Shown in pieces: positions 1 to 8,671 of a stretch of DNA of 64,000 nt. Source of the stretch: Fimbriimonadaceae bacterium. GTDB lineage: Bacteria > Armatimonadota > Fimbriimonadia > Fimbriimonadales > Fimbriimonadaceae. The notes below the pieces were generated by a model. That model ran no database searches. It was not told where the DNA came from and was given only the letters and a program-made list of their open reading frames with translations. A program made the position numbers and the translations under genes. The stretch is from positions 2,574,605 to 2,638,604 of the forward strand of contig JAHBTE010000001.1 of NCBI GenBank assembly GCA_019638675.1, written 5' to 3'. How positions within the stretch are numbered: the first letter of the stretch is position 1; each line of letters opens with the position of its first letter.

Positions 1-550
1 CTGAGCTACCGGAACCTTTCAAATCGTTGCCGCTTGAAGTAGTGATGGTGCTCGCGATATGCGCGTATTGCTTCCCTGAAATCGTCTTAAAACCTTTAAG
101 CGTGTGCTTAGCGGTGCCATCCATGGTGCCACCTGTCATGCCAGGCAACGAACCTTTTGTTGACCAACTTTCGCCAACTCCAATTGGGTTCACGGGATAT
201 TCAAGGAAGTTGCCCATGCTTTGAGAATCACCGCCGGAGACCCGACCGCGTTCATCTATGCTAACTGTGCTTGATGACGGCTTCTCGCCCATTCCGCTCA
301 TCGTGACTAAAACTGAACCAGTTGTTCCCTTCACGCTCTTGACGAGATAGGTGAGGCCCATTTTCATGGATTGGCTTTGACCAGGAGCTTGGATATCAAT
401 GTCGTAGCTCATTTTTAGGTTCTTCGTCCACTTCATTCGAAGTTGGTACTTGGTTCCTTTTTTGCTGACCTGAGCTTCCGCAATTGAAGGGGCGACCACT
501 ACTGCCGAACCCATCAGACCAACCAATAACGCCGTTGTGATGATTCTCAT
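1..550 (-). CDS. secreted protein, DUF6263-like, C-terminus cut by window edge
   Basis: An open frame runs from an ATG at 550 off the left edge with no stop; about 183 residues are visible. It begins with a Sec signal peptide (RIITTALLVGLMGSAVVV, likely cut after AEA), so the product is exported. A beta-rich soluble region follows, with the pattern SIDERGRVSG, then NPIGVGESW. A marker 'D..GRV' followed by a 'P...GESW' block is what I recall of the DUF6263 type of secreted bacterial proteins of unknown role; that family call is tentative. An AAAGGAT ribosome binding site lies 7 nt before the ATG. It starts 19 nt after the FKBP gene on the same strand, so the two are probably cotranscribed. Confidence 0.75.
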   Translation of the reverse strand, partial: MRIITTALLVGLMGSAVVVAPSIAEAQVSKKGTKYQLRMKWTKNLKMSYDIDIQAPGQSQSMKMGLTYLVKSVKGTTGSVLVTMSGMGEKPSSSTVSIDERGRVSGGDSQSMGNFLEYPVNPIGVGESWSTKGSLPGMTGGTMDGTAKHTLKGFKTISGKQYAHIASTITTSSGNDLKGSGSS

Positions 551-569
551 TGTTATCCTTTTAGACGAG

Positions 570-1358
570 CTAACCTTTGTTGCCGTTGACGCTGATTAGG
601 TCTACGACGACTTTGACCGGTTGATTTCCTTGAATGCTTTGGTTTCCATAAGGGCCAAATACAAGATCAGGAGGTAGCACGAGCGTTCGCTGTCCACCTG
701 CTTTCATACCCTTAACCCCGGCTACCATGCCCGGAACCGCATCGCTTTCTTTGCCTATTACATATTTAACGGTTTCACCGCGAACTCTCGAATCGTCCCA
801 AACTTTTCCGGTGAGATAAGTTCCTTTGTAGTGAATTTCGACAGTTGAACCATCCACTGCTTCTGGGCCCGTGCCGACCTTATTGTCGTTGTAATCGTAA
901 ACTCCCCGCTCATCTTTTTTGAGCACGAAAAGTAACTTGATTTCAAAGTTCAAATCTGCTTTTGCAGGGATTTTGTTTCCATCCCCATGTTCACCGTATG
1001 CTAGCTGCCAAGGAACTTCAATTTTCCGAGTTCCGCCCTCTTTCATTCCCTCAACACCGTCGGCAAATCCTTGAATCGCACCGCCGTTTTCTATCACCCC
1101 GAAGCCAAACGGCATTTGTGATGTAACGTCGTCCATATTTGTATCAAACTGCTTGCCGTCTTTAGCGAAAGTGCCTCGATATAGTACGAAAACATAATCA
1201 TCTCTCTTGGCTTCTCTACCAGTACCAACTTCAATGTCGGTAGTGGTTACTTTCGCGGGTGTATTGGTTGCTCCGGTACCAGAATCTGCACCTTTAGGTT
1301 GGCAACCCACCATCATTAAACACAGGGCAAGACCAACCGCCGTGTAACTCTTTTGCAT
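570..1358 (-). CDS. FKBP-type peptidyl-prolyl isomerase lipoprotein, two FKBP domains
   Basis: Peptidyl-prolyl cis-trans isomerase that should speed proline isomerisation of exported proteins outside the cytoplasmic membrane. From ATG 1358 the first residues form a lipoprotein signal with lipobox MVGC (Cys19), then a Gly/Thr-rich linker. Two FKBP folds follow: one with VFVLYRGTFAKDGKQFDT and GFADGVEGMKEGG (about residues 45-150), and one with VEIHYKGTYLTGKVWDDS and MVAGVKGMKAGGQR (about 165-258). An upstream in-frame GTG at 1385 would add nine residues before the signal peptide; the ATG is preferred because it puts the basic n-region at the very start. It is divergent from smpB with only about 44 nt between the starts, so both promoters must sit in or overlap that gap. 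Confidence 0.9.
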   Translation of the reverse strand: MQKSYTAVGLALCLMMVGCQPKGADSGTGATNTPAKVTTTDIEVGTGREAKRDDYVFVLYRGTFAKDGKQFDTNMDDVTSQMPFGFGVIENGGAIQGFADGVEGMKEGGTRKIEVPWQLAYGEHGDGNKIPAKADLNFEIKLLFVLKKDERGVYDYNDNKVGTGPEAVDGSTVEIHYKGTYLTGKVWDDSRVRGETVKYVIGKESDAVPGMVAGVKGMKAGGQRTLVLPPDLVFGPYGNQSIQGNQPVKVVVDLISVNGNKG

Positions 1359-1402
1359 CCCGAAATGGTACCTTTTTGAACTCACGGTAAACTCAACGAC
1401 CT

Positions 1403-1870
1403 ATGGGGGCGAAAAATTCCAAAGCGGGAGAAAAAAAAGGCCCTGCAACAATCCAAAATCGTAAAGCTAGTTTTGATTACCATTTTGAAGACACAGTCGA
1501 AGCAGGAATCGTCCTAATCGGTTCCGAAGTGAAATCGCTTTTTTTAGGGCGAGCCAATCTGACTGATGCTTACTGCATTGTCAAAGACGATGAGTTGTGG
1601 CTACATAACCTTGATATTGAGCCCTACGAATTCGCCCATAAATTCGGACACGAACGGCGAAGAACCAGAAAGCTCTTGATGCATCGCAAGGAAATTGATC
1701 AGCTCCGCCGTAAATCCGAAGAAAAAGGTCTTGCCTTGGTGCCGTACAAGATTTATTTCAAAGACGGCAAAGCAAAAGTTGGAATCGCTTTGGGCCGAGG
1801 TAAGAAAACTTACGATAAACGTGAGACAATCAAAGCTCGTGATGAGAAGCGCGAATTAGAACGCGGTTAA
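1403..1870 (+). CDS. smpB: SsrA-binding protein SmpB
   Basis: Binds tmRNA and takes it to stalled ribosomes for trans-translation. The 155-residue product carries the SmpB core: NRKASFDYHFEDTVEAGIVL, GSEVKSLFLGRANLTDAY, the ELWLHNLDIEPYEFA segment and HERRRTRKLLMHRKEI. It ends with the basic tail GRGKKTYDKRETIKARDEKR that becomes helical in the decoding centre. The N-terminus is a short Lys-rich extension (AKNSKAGEKKG), slightly longer than in many homologues. There is no strong Shine-Dalgarno sequence before the ATG. The stop overlaps the dapF stop by three nucleotides in convergent orientation. The tmRNA gene itself is not in the window. Confidence 0.97.
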   Translation: MGAKNSKAGEKKGPATIQNRKASFDYHFEDTVEAGIVLIGSEVKSLFLGRANLTDAYCIVKDDELWLHNLDIEPYEFAHKFGHERRRTRKLLMHRKEIDQLRRKSEEKGLALVPYKIYFKDGKAKVGIALGRGKKTYDKRETIKARDEKRELERG

Positions 1871-2691
1871 TCTTCGTCTGGCCAGCATCCTCGCAAGCCA
1901 AGCCACGAGCCAGTAAAAGAGCGTTCAGCCGGGCCAACCATAGTCACTCGGTCGTTTTCGATCTCAATGTGTAAGTCTCCGCCTGGCAAGTGAACCAACG
2001 TTCGCTCGCCTACCCAACCTTTTGCTTTTGCTGCGTAAGCCGATGCGCAGGCACCTGTTCCGCAAGCCATCGTCCGCCCGGCTCCGCGTTCCCACGTGAG
2101 TTGGCGAATCTCATCCGCACCCAACTGAGTCACAAAATGAACGTTCGTTCGGTTTGGAAATGCCGGATGATGTTCAAGAACTGGCCCCCAATCTTCCAAT
2201 GGGACATCTAACTCTGCTGGAGTGAAAATCACTAAGTGCGGATTTCCGACTGAAACCGAAAGGCACTCAAGCGTATGGCCTCCAACTTCAACAAAATCAG
2301 GATAGCCGTCGGTCAATAACCCGACGTCTCCCATATCAATGGCGACCAGTCCATCGGCTCGCACATCACAAGTCAGATCTCCGGCCCCGGTTTGAAAAAC
2401 ATATCTTGCGGGATGACGCTGCGCCCGATCATCAAACCACTTGCCAAAGCAACGGAGTCCGTTACCGCACATTTCGGCTTGAGTTCCATCTGGATTCAGC
2501 ATGATCATGCGCGCATCCGCGCGATCTGACTCGCTGAAAAGTAACAAGCCATCGGCCCCGACGCCAAACTTACGGTCACAAATGAAACGGGCTAGCTCAG
2601 CGAGATCACATTCGCCAAGCTGTATTGGTATGGATTCTAAAAGCACGAAATCGTTGCCAATTCCGTGCCACTTTTCAAAATTCAAGCTCAC
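1867..2691 (-). CDS. dapF: diaminopimelate epimerase
   Basis: Converts LL- to meso-diaminopimelate for lysine synthesis and peptidoglycan crosslinks, in the cytosol without a cofactor. Both catalytic cysteines of the family are present: Cys75 in [11 protein letters not shown] and Cys210 in [10 protein letters not shown]. The N-terminal [12 protein letters not shown] and the GNPHLVIF segment are also typical. The 274 residues match the usual length. The start is a GTG that overlaps the hfq stop (GTGA), which suggests translational coupling. It is the last gene of the miaA-hfq-dapF cluster, and its presence agrees with a DAP-type cell wall. Confidence 0.97.
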   Translation of the reverse strand: MSLNFEKWHGIGNDFVLLESIPIQLGECDLAELARFICDRKFGVGADGLLLFSESDRADARMIMLNPDGTQAEMCGNGLRCFGKWFDDRAQRHPARYVFQTGAGDLTCDVRADGLVAIDMGDVGLLTDGYPDFVEVGGHTLECLSVSVGNPHLVIFTPAELDVPLEDWGPVLEHHPAFPNRTNVHFVTQLGADEIRQLTWERGAGRTMACGTGACASAYAAKAKGWVGERTLVHLPGGDLHIEIENDRVTMVGPAERSFTGSWLGLRGCWPDED

Positions 2692-2948
2692 TCTTCGTCG
2701 CGAGGAGGACGCGGTTGCTCCTCATCTTCCTTTCCACCGATTTGTTTACTTGGTACTACGCTCGTTATTGCGTGTTTGTAAACCAATTGAGTCGGCTTTC
2801 CGGGAGAATCCAGAAGCACCGTGAAGGCGTCAAAACCCCGAACACTTCCACGCAGTTGAACCCCACCCATCAAATAAACCGTAACCGAGATTCCTTCTTT
2901 ACGAACCTGGTTTAAAAACATGTCCTGCAAGTTAATTGCTTTGCCCAT
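2688..2948 (-). CDS. hfq: RNA chaperone Hfq
   Basis: Sm-like hexameric RNA chaperone that pairs small RNAs with mRNAs. Sm1 is seen as [20 protein letters not shown] and [18 protein letters not shown], and Sm2 as the diagnostic [14 protein letters not shown] short acidic/basic tail ([16 protein letters not shown]) follows, giving 86 residues. The usual NG turn in the first Sm motif is GG here. It sits 6 nt after miaA, the classic bacterial order, and overlaps dapF by 4 nt. An Hfq gene means that Hfq-dependent small RNAs are plausible in this genome, which matters for the candidate RNA near 34.8 kb. Confidence 0.97.
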   Translation of the reverse strand: MGKAINLQDMFLNQVRKEGISVTVYLMGGVQLRGSVRGFDAFTVLLDSPGKPTQLVYKHAITSVVPSKQIGGKEDEEQPRPPRDEE

Positions 2949-2954
2949 TTCTCA

Positions 2955-3863
2955 TCATCCATTTGCCGATGCCAGGAGAGCCCAAATTCTCTCTCCAACC
3001 AGCTGTTCAGTATCGGCGGTTACAGGGTCAAACGGTATTTCCGTGATCCCTGGTTCCTTACGCAACCAAGTCCTCTGACGTTTAGCATAAGCCAAGGTTG
3101 CTTGCAAAACCTCCGCCTTTCCTTCGTCAAGCGACAATTCGCCTTTCAAAAGTCTGACCCAAGTGTGATACCCGATTGCACGAAACCCTGGTGCATTTTC
3201 GGGTACTCCATTTGTTAATAATCTTTCAACTTCCTCAATCCAACCTGCCTTTACCATCTGCTCCAAGCGACTAGAAATGCGATGTTTAAGAGTTTCTTGG
3301 TTCAAAACTATTGAAAACTTCGCTTTTTGGTATGGCGGAACATTGAATTCAATGTTCTGAGGATTCGCTATCCTTTCTAATGCCCGGCGAACTCTTACTG
3401 GGTTCTTTAAGTCTGTTGCTTCGGCGATATGCTTTGCTTTCTGAGTTAACTCATCAACCAAAGATTGCAAGCCTTCGTTTTTTTCGCGAAGCATCAGTTG
3501 CTCTCGTAGTTCTTCGTCCGGCGGGCCGCTCATTTCGGAGTAACCCTCAAACAAAGCTCGAATGTAGAGCCCAGTTCCGCCAACAAAAACTACTGGCTGG
3601 CTTTTTTTCCAGCACTGGTCGAGCACTTGGCAAGATTCTTTAATCCACTCACCCAACCCAAATTGCTCGGTCGGATCAACGATGTCAATCAACTCGTATG
3701 GAGAGCAATCGGTAGGCTTGTTTGTGCCGATATCTAAGCCCCGATAAACCTGAAATGCGTCGGCATTGATGAGTTGCGCGCCTATTTTTTTTGCGACAAT
3801 CTCAGCAATTCCACTCTTCCCCGAGCCAGTCGGACCCATCACCGCAATCATTTTTAGGTTCAT
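2955..3863 (-). CDS. miaA: tRNA dimethylallyltransferase MiaA
   Basis: Transfers a dimethylallyl group to N6 of A37 in tRNAs that read UNN codons. The P-loop GPTGSGKS is at residues 10-17, followed by INADAFQVYRGLDIGTNKP (substrate site), the VGGTGLYIRALFEG motif, the swinging insertion, and FRAIGYHTWVRLL, then AKRQRTWLRKE near the C-terminus. All are standard for the family, and 302 residues is normal. A second in-frame ATG at 3851 (Met5) also fits; I keep the longer form. First gene of the miaA-hfq-dapF cluster. Confidence 0.97.
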   Translation of the reverse strand: MNLKMIAVMGPTGSGKSGIAEIVAKKIGAQLINADAFQVYRGLDIGTNKPTDCSPYELIDIVDPTEQFGLGEWIKESCQVLDQCWKKSQPVVFVGGTGLYIRALFEGYSEMSGPPDEELREQLMLREKNEGLQSLVDELTQKAKHIAEATDLKNPVRVRRALERIANPQNIEFNVPPYQKAKFSIVLNQETLKHRISSRLEQMVKAGWIEEVERLLTNGVPENAPGFRAIGYHTWVRLLKGELSLDEGKAEVLQATLAYAKRQRTWLRKEPGITEIPFDPVTADTEQLVGERIWALLASANG

Positions 3864-4021
3864 TTGTTCGGTTTTCGGCTTATACCCAATAAAGAGTTAT
3901 CCCCAATCTTTGTTCCAGTTTGGGATTAATAACCCAAGTATTTATTTGTGGGTGATTTGTTCAACTTACCGGGAACAACTCATATACCACCGGGCAGATT
4001 CTGCCTGCAATTGGGGCTGTT

Positions 4022-4744
4022 ATGTTGAAATCCACGAGTTTGATTACAGGGCTGGCACTGTTCACACTTTCCGCTGGGGTCGCTGACCCGAGCAAAAACT
4101 ACTACCGAGAAGCTGATCTCGTGCAACCAAAAGTGCGCGACCTTCTTAAGTCCGCCAACGATGCTCTCAATCAAGGCGATATCAACAAAACTCTTGCCTA
4201 CGCCGACCTGATTTTGGTTCATCAAGAAATTAAGTACTCGATTGATACCACTAAAGTGAAAGATGGTCGCGAAGCTGAGGCCCGACAAGCAGCGTTAGAT
4301 GCAATCAACGGTTGGCAATCGAGCCTGGAAGGACAAGTCAAGTTCAAAGAAGTCCCTCGTAACGAAGCCACCGTCCGCATTAACTTCGTGGATTCCGTTC
4401 GCGAAATGGGGCGTGAAGTTGCGGGCTACGCAGTCTGGCAACGCCAGGTTCTTGATTGGGGACAAGGCAGATACTCCGCCAAGCTTTCAGGAGATATCAA
4501 GATTCGATTCACAACTCCGACGGGTCAACCCATGCAACCAGCGGCAATGGTTCACACCACGGCACATGAAGTAGGTCACCTTCTCGGTCTTTGGGACAGC
4601 CCTAACTATGGAGACGTGATGGGCCCGCTTTATCTCAATCACCCGGTTACCAAGCCAAGTCTGCGAGAAGTAAACGCACTTAAAGCCGCACGTGCAGAAG
4701 CAGTCCAGATCGCTGGCGCAGCTCTGCAAGTTCAAAGCCACTAG
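4022..4744 (+). CDS. secreted matrixin-like zinc metalloprotease
   Basis: Likely an exported zinc-dependent protease. An N-terminal signal peptide (KSTSLITGLALFTLSAGVA) precedes an all-helical stretch and then a metzincin core. The zinc site is HEVGHLLGLWD, with His182, Glu183, His186 and an Asp192 third ligand, followed by a Met-turn candidate at Met200 (GDVMGPLY). That is the HExxHxxGxxD form of the matrixin/metzincin clan, in which Asp replaces the more common His. The 160-170 segment DIKIRFTT precedes the helix as in matrixins. It stands alone, ending just before a terminator hairpin. The substrate is unknown. A second, divergent protease of the same clan lies at 60580-61332. Confidence 0.8.
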   Translation: MLKSTSLITGLALFTLSAGVADPSKNYYREADLVQPKVRDLLKSANDALNQGDINKTLAYADLILVHQEIKYSIDTTKVKDGREAEARQAALDAINGWQSSLEGQVKFKEVPRNEATVRINFVDSVREMGREVAGYAVWQRQVLDWGQGRYSAKLSGDIKIRFTTPTGQPMQPAAMVHTTAHEVGHLLGLWDSPNYGDVMGPLYLNHPVTKPSLREVNALKAARAEAVQIAGAALQVQSH

Positions 4745-4767
4745 TAACTTGAAATTAGATTATCTTT

Positions 4768-4801
4768 GCCCTGAGCCAATTTGGTTCGGGGCTTTGTTAT
4801 T
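4768..4801 (+). terminator. rho-independent terminator of the matrixin-like gene
   Basis: Arms GCCCTGAGCCA (4768-4778) and TGGTTCGGGGC (4782-4792) pair over 11 bp with two G-T wobbles and a 3-nt loop, followed by TTTGTTATTT. It ends the protease transcript and occupies the space where the longest reading frame of the next gene would start. Confidence 0.75.
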
Positions 4802-4822
4802 TCAACTGGTACAACAATAGTC

Positions 4823-5623
4823 TTGAAGAAACTCTGGCCTTGGATTCTCGCGGGAGCGGGTGCTTATGCTTATGGATCGCTCGTCGAGGCAAAACGCATT
4901 CAGCCAGAGCGGCGTATTCTCCGGCTGAAACGCTGGCCAAAGTCATTGGATGGATATCGCATTGGCTTAATCGGTGATATGCACATTCGCGACAGGAGCA
5001 CTGTCACCCTTACACGGGCGGCTCTGAGTTGGCTCGTTGACGAAAACCCAAACATTCTTGTTTTTGTCGGCGATCTCATTGAAGATTCAAAAACTGATCC
5101 GATCCCGCTTCTGGAGTTTGCTCTCGAAGAAGCTGAGTTCTTTAGTGGTCGAGTGGTCGCTATTCCCGGCAACCAAGATTACAAGAACCACGCTCCTAGC
5201 GAATTTGAGTGGGTTCTCGCCAAATATGGAATTCGTCTTCTGCAAAACCAAGTCTGGTCGCACGATGGAATTGAATGGCTCGGGATTGATTCCGCGAATG
5301 CTGAGATGGCTGATCCGTTCGGCACTATCCTCAAGGCTGACCCAACAAAGCCGATGGTTGCGCTTTGGCACGAGCCGGATATGGTCGATGTTTTGCCAAT
5401 CGGGCCAGAACTAATGCTCAGCGGGCATTCGCATGGCGGACAGTTCGGATTGCCTGGCTGGACACCGATGAAAACCCGCAATGGCCGGAAGTACGTGCGA
5501 GGGTTCTATCCTCATGCTCCCACGCCGCTGTACGTGACTCGAGGGCTGGCGACGACATTCTTGCCCGCGCGGTTGTTCTGCCCGCCAGAAGTGACAGTGC
5601 TGACGATTCGTAGTGGGACGTGA
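4823..5623 (+). CDS. membrane-anchored metallophosphoesterase (YkuE-like)
   Basis: Calcineurin-like phosphoesterase, probably anchored by an N-terminal hydrophobic segment (WPWILAGAGAYAYGSLV). The metal-binding blocks appear in order: GDMH, VFVGDLIED, IPGNQD, LWHEPD and LSGHSHGG. They match the family that includes YkuE-type lipid or UDP-sugar pyrophosphatases; the exact substrate cannot be read from sequence. The block normally GNHD/GNHE is GNQD, so the usual catalytic histidine is a glutamine. The frame opens upstream at TTG 4781, but that codon lies in the loop of a terminator hairpin, so the TTG at 4823 (reading MKKLWPW) is the more likely start. No clear ribosome binding site is visible. 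Confidence 0.82.
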   Translation: MKKLWPWILAGAGAYAYGSLVEAKRIQPERRILRLKRWPKSLDGYRIGLIGDMHIRDRSTVTLTRAALSWLVDENPNILVFVGDLIEDSKTDPIPLLEFALEEAEFFSGRVVAIPGNQDYKNHAPSEFEWVLAKYGIRLLQNQVWSHDGIEWLGIDSANAEMADPFGTILKADPTKPMVALWHEPDMVDVLPIGPELMLSGHSHGGQFGLPGWTPMKTRNGRKYVRGFYPHAPTPLYVTRGLATTFLPARLFCPPEVTVLTIRSGT

Positions 5624-5692
5624 TTTAAAACCCCTCTCAGCGCTCCTCACACATTGGGGCGAAAGAGATTAATTAATTAATTTATTTTCTCA

Positions 5693-5917
5693 TTAGAAAA
5701 GGAACTGCTCGACCTTTTCTTCCGCCTGAATCACCTGAGATAAATAAATATTTGGCTTATCGGTGACGTGCCAAACGACTTCCACATCTTCCAGCAACTT
5801 AACCAATTTTTCGCAATACTTCCAGTCTCCAAGACTCTCGACAGATCCGTTTTGAACTCGGAAGATTTCCACGAGCTTTGTGGTCGTATTTGCCGAGAAG
5901 TAATGACCGGTAACCAT
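5693..5917 (-). CDS. small hypothetical protein
   Basis: A 74-residue frame opening with ATG 5917, with AAGGAG about 12 nt upstream. It is mildly acidic with mixed alpha/beta character (LVEIFRVQNGSVESLGDWKYC, then VVWHVTDKPNIYLSQV) and no signal peptide or membrane segment. I recognise no family. It lies between the metallophosphoesterase and pruA, on the same strand as pruA and 49 nt downstream of it, so it could be read through from pruA. Being short and unmatched, it may not be a real gene. Confidence 0.5.
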   Translation of the reverse strand: MVTGHYFSANTTTKLVEIFRVQNGSVESLGDWKYCEKLVKLLEDVEVVWHVTDKPNIYLSQVIQAEEKVEQFLF

Positions 5918-5966
5918 TACTTCTCGCTTACTCCTTGAATCTCGCGACGGTTCATTTGCTTTTAGT

Positions 5967-7598
5967 TTATTCTTCGCCTAAGAACGGATAGCGGTAATCC
6001 ACTGGAGAAACCAAAGTTTCCTTGATCGTTCGTGCGCTGAGCCATCGGTAGAGGTTCAATGCTGAACCTGCCTTATCGTTGGTTCCGCTTGCCCGCGCAC
6101 CACCAAACGGCTGCTGACCAACGACTGCTCCGGTTGGTTTATCGTTGATGTAGAAGTTCCCCGCCGCGCCACGAAGTTTATCAACGGCAAGCTCGACTGC
6201 CATTCGATCTGAGCTGATAACCGCCCCGGTGAGAGCATAAGGCGATGTTGTATCGACCAAATGCAAAGCGTCTTCAAACTTTTCAGCATCGTAAACGTGG
6301 ATCGTCAGAACTGGCCCGAAAATCTCCTCGCACATGGTTCGGTACTTCGGATCTTTTGCTTCGATTACGGTAGGTTCAATGTACCAACCTTTGCTCTTGT
6401 CGTAGCCGCCGCCAACTAGAATCTCGACTCCAGAATCTTTTTTGGCTTGATCCAAATATCCAGCAATGGAATTGAAAGACTTTTCATCAATCACAGCGTT
6501 TACAAAGTTGCGGAAGTCATCAACTGGCCCCATCTTAAAGGTCTTGATTCCAGCGACCAGCTTCTTTTTAACTTCATCCGCAATATTTGATGGAATATAA
6601 GCTCGGCTGGCAGCTGAACACTTCTGACCTTGATATTCAAAAGCGCCGCGGAGCAAAGCCGTAACAACCGCATCCACGTCGGCACTCTTGTGAGCGATCA
6701 CGAAGTCTTTTCCGCCTGTTTCGCCAACGATTCTTGGATAAGTTTTGTACGTGCCCATGTTCTCGCCGATGGTCTTCCACATTTGGTTGAACACGCCAGT
6801 AGAACCCGTAAAGTGCACACCCGCAAAATCAGGATGGTTGAAGCAGACGTCACCAACGGTTGGCCCGCCAACAAAAACTAAATTGATCACGCCATCTGGA
6901 AGCCCGGCTTCGCGCAGAACCTTCATGATCATATTCGCAGAATAGGCCTGCGTATTGGCGGGTTTCCAAACCACTACGTTTCCACACATCGCCGCGCTGG
7001 TCGGAAGGTTTCCGGCAATCGCGGTGAAGTTAAACGGGGTTACGGCAAGCACAAATCCTTCCAGCGCACGGAACTCAAGTCGGTTGTGAACTCCGGGACT
7101 GCTAATCGGTTGCTGGCGATAGATTTCATCCAAGAAATGGACGTTGAACCGCAGGAAGTCGATGATTTCACAGGCCGAATCAATCTCGGCTTGGAAAGCA
7201 TTTTTGCTTTGACCAAGCATGGTTGTGCCGTTCATGTACGGTCGGTACTTGGTCGCCATGAGTTCGGCGGCTTTCAGGAAGATATTCGCTCGGTTTTCCC
7301 AACTCATGTTCGACCACTCTTCCCGAGCGGCAAGCGCGGCGTCGATCGCCTGCTCAACGTGCTTTGCCTCACCCATGTGGAAGTGACCTAGCAAATGCGC
7401 GGTTTCGTGAGGAGGTCGGATTTCGACTTTTTTATCGGTGCGGACTTCTTTCCCGCCGATGATCATCGGAATGTCGGCGGTTTCGCCTTTCAGCTCGGCA
7501 AGAACTTCTTTGAGCCGCTTTTTCTCCGGGCTGCCCGGAGCGTAGTTCAACACTGGTTCGTTGGCGGGGATAGGATAACTGAAGTTGCCGACTTTCAT
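5967..7598 (-). CDS. pruA: L-glutamate gamma-semialdehyde (1-pyrroline-5-carboxylate) dehydrogenase
   Basis: NAD-dependent oxidation of glutamate semialdehyde to glutamate, the second step of proline breakdown. Aldehyde dehydrogenase landmarks are all present: TPFNFTAI (187-194), WKPA (211-214), FTGS (263-266), general-base Glu293 in VGETGGKDF and catalytic Cys327 in GQKCSAASRAY. The N-terminal EPVLNYAPGSPEKKRL and the GGQRASG-equivalent FGGARASGTNDKAG near the C-terminus fit the stand-alone 540-residue form found in eukaryotes, Bacteroidetes and Deinococcus-like bacteria, rather than the PutA fusion. No proline dehydrogenase gene is adjacent, so the partner must be elsewhere. Confidence 0.95.
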   Translation of the reverse strand: MKVGNFSYPIPANEPVLNYAPGSPEKKRLKEVLAELKGETADIPMIIGGKEVRTDKKVEIRPPHETAHLLGHFHMGEAKHVEQAIDAALAAREEWSNMSWENRANIFLKAAELMATKYRPYMNGTTMLGQSKNAFQAEIDSACEIIDFLRFNVHFLDEIYRQQPISSPGVHNRLEFRALEGFVLAVTPFNFTAIAGNLPTSAAMCGNVVVWKPANTQAYSANMIMKVLREAGLPDGVINLVFVGGPTVGDVCFNHPDFAGVHFTGSTGVFNQMWKTIGENMGTYKTYPRIVGETGGKDFVIAHKSADVDAVVTALLRGAFEYQGQKCSAASRAYIPSNIADEVKKKLVAGIKTFKMGPVDDFRNFVNAVIDEKSFNSIAGYLDQAKKDSGVEILVGGGYDKSKGWYIEPTVIEAKDPKYRTMCEEIFGPVLTIHVYDAEKFEDALHLVDTTSPYALTGAVISSDRMAVELAVDKLRGAAGNFYINDKPTGAVVGQQPFGGARASGTNDKAGSALNLYRWLSARTIKETLVSPVDYRYPFLGEE

Positions 7599-7659
7599 GG
7601 GAACAGTCTACCGACCAGCCTACAAAGCGGTTGAAAATAGGCCCGTCTCGAAAACTACA

Positions 7660-7702
7660 CCCTAAAATAAGAAAGTGCTCCAAGTTGCGTACCTGGAGCA
7701 CT
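7660..7702 (-). terminator. rho-independent terminator of the PEP-CTERM gene
   Basis: Perfect 9-bp arms AGTGCTCCA (7674-7682) and TGGAGCACT (7694-7702). Read on the minus strand the hairpin is followed by TTCTTATTTT, placing termination just after the PEP-CTERM gene and before pruA. Confidence 0.8.
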
Positions 7703-7723
7703 GAGGATTCTTGTAAAGAGTCC

Positions 7724-8461
7724 TTATTTTCGCTTTCGTCGAGCCAAGAATCCGGCAAGGCCAAGGCCAAGTACGGTCATGGTTGCTGGTTCAGGAACTG
7801 ATTGAACCGCATCAGCGATAATTGTTGAGGAAAGGTTGCCGTTTGTCCAACCCGTACCATTGTAGAACTCGTTTTGCCGAATAACGCCATCATTATTAGG
7901 TGAAAAATCAGCAAAGAAGCCGTTGCTCCAGGAACTTCCAGCAGCAATAGAACCACCGTTCTTGAAACCGTTCAGCATTTTAGCTCCGGTATCAGAGGTA
8001 GAGTTCCAGATATATTCAATTGAATATCCTGAAGTATTTGCAGGGTTATCTGCCAAATCAATATTCAAACCTGTAACTGTCCAGGTTTGACCGCTACCCG
8101 CAGCAGTTGCTGTGAAACTTGGAGCAAATGTAACTGTCGCTGTTCCTGCCAATGATGTGAATGCAGGGTCACTAGCAACACCGCTTACCGAAGTGCCGTT
8201 CCATACATTGATGGTTAGGACGCGAGAATTTGCAGCATAAACACCAGCAGCACTGGAAAACATTACGCCGCGCATTTCCGTGATTCGCCAGTGCATACCT
8301 GCTCCAGCTGAGGCAACGAGGAAATTATCTCCAGCACGTTCCGCACCTGGGGTATTAAAGAACGAAAATCCAGCAGTACCACCCTGGACATCGTAGATCG
8401 TAACAGCTTGGCTAGCCGCAGCAACTGCAGCTAGAGCTAGAATGGGAATTATTTTTTTCAA
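7724..8461 (-). CDS. PEP-CTERM sorting-domain protein
   Basis: Exported surface or matrix protein of unknown role. It has a signal peptide (KKIIPILALAAVAAASQA), a Ser/Thr/Asn/Gly-rich beta domain of about 195 residues, and a C-terminal PEP-CTERM tripartite signal: VPEPATM, a hydrophobic stretch, then ARRKRK. By family knowledge such tails are processed by an exosortase; no exosortase gene is in this window. The start is a TTG (reading MKKII), supported by GGAG 10 nt upstream and by the signal peptide beginning there. It is followed by its own terminator, so it is probably monocistronic. Confidence 0.92.
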   Translation of the reverse strand: MKKIIPILALAAVAAASQAVTIYDVQGGTAGFSFFNTPGAERAGDNFLVASAGAGMHWRITEMRGVMFSSAAGVYAANSRVLTINVWNGTSVSGVASDPAFTSLAGTATVTFAPSFTATAAGSGQTWTVTGLNIDLADNPANTSGYSIEYIWNSTSDTGAKMLNGFKNGGSIAAGSSWSNGFFADFSPNNDGVIRQNEFYNGTGWTNGNLSSTIIADAVQSVPEPATMTVLGLGLAGFLARRKRK

Positions 8462-8671
8462 TTTAGGTCATCTCCAGGCAAAAAGCAAAATTGCCAGAAC
8501 GTAATTTTATCGGCCGGAAAAAATAATAGATATGGGCAACAAATTATCCAGTATTTTCGCGGGGGATTTTGAGCATTTGGCGACTAAACTGCGCCATAAG
8601 TCTCATGTTTTCTGACTGGTTAGCAATGCGCAAGTGTATCAGCAGCAAGGGTGGGGGAAGAATTTAGGAAA

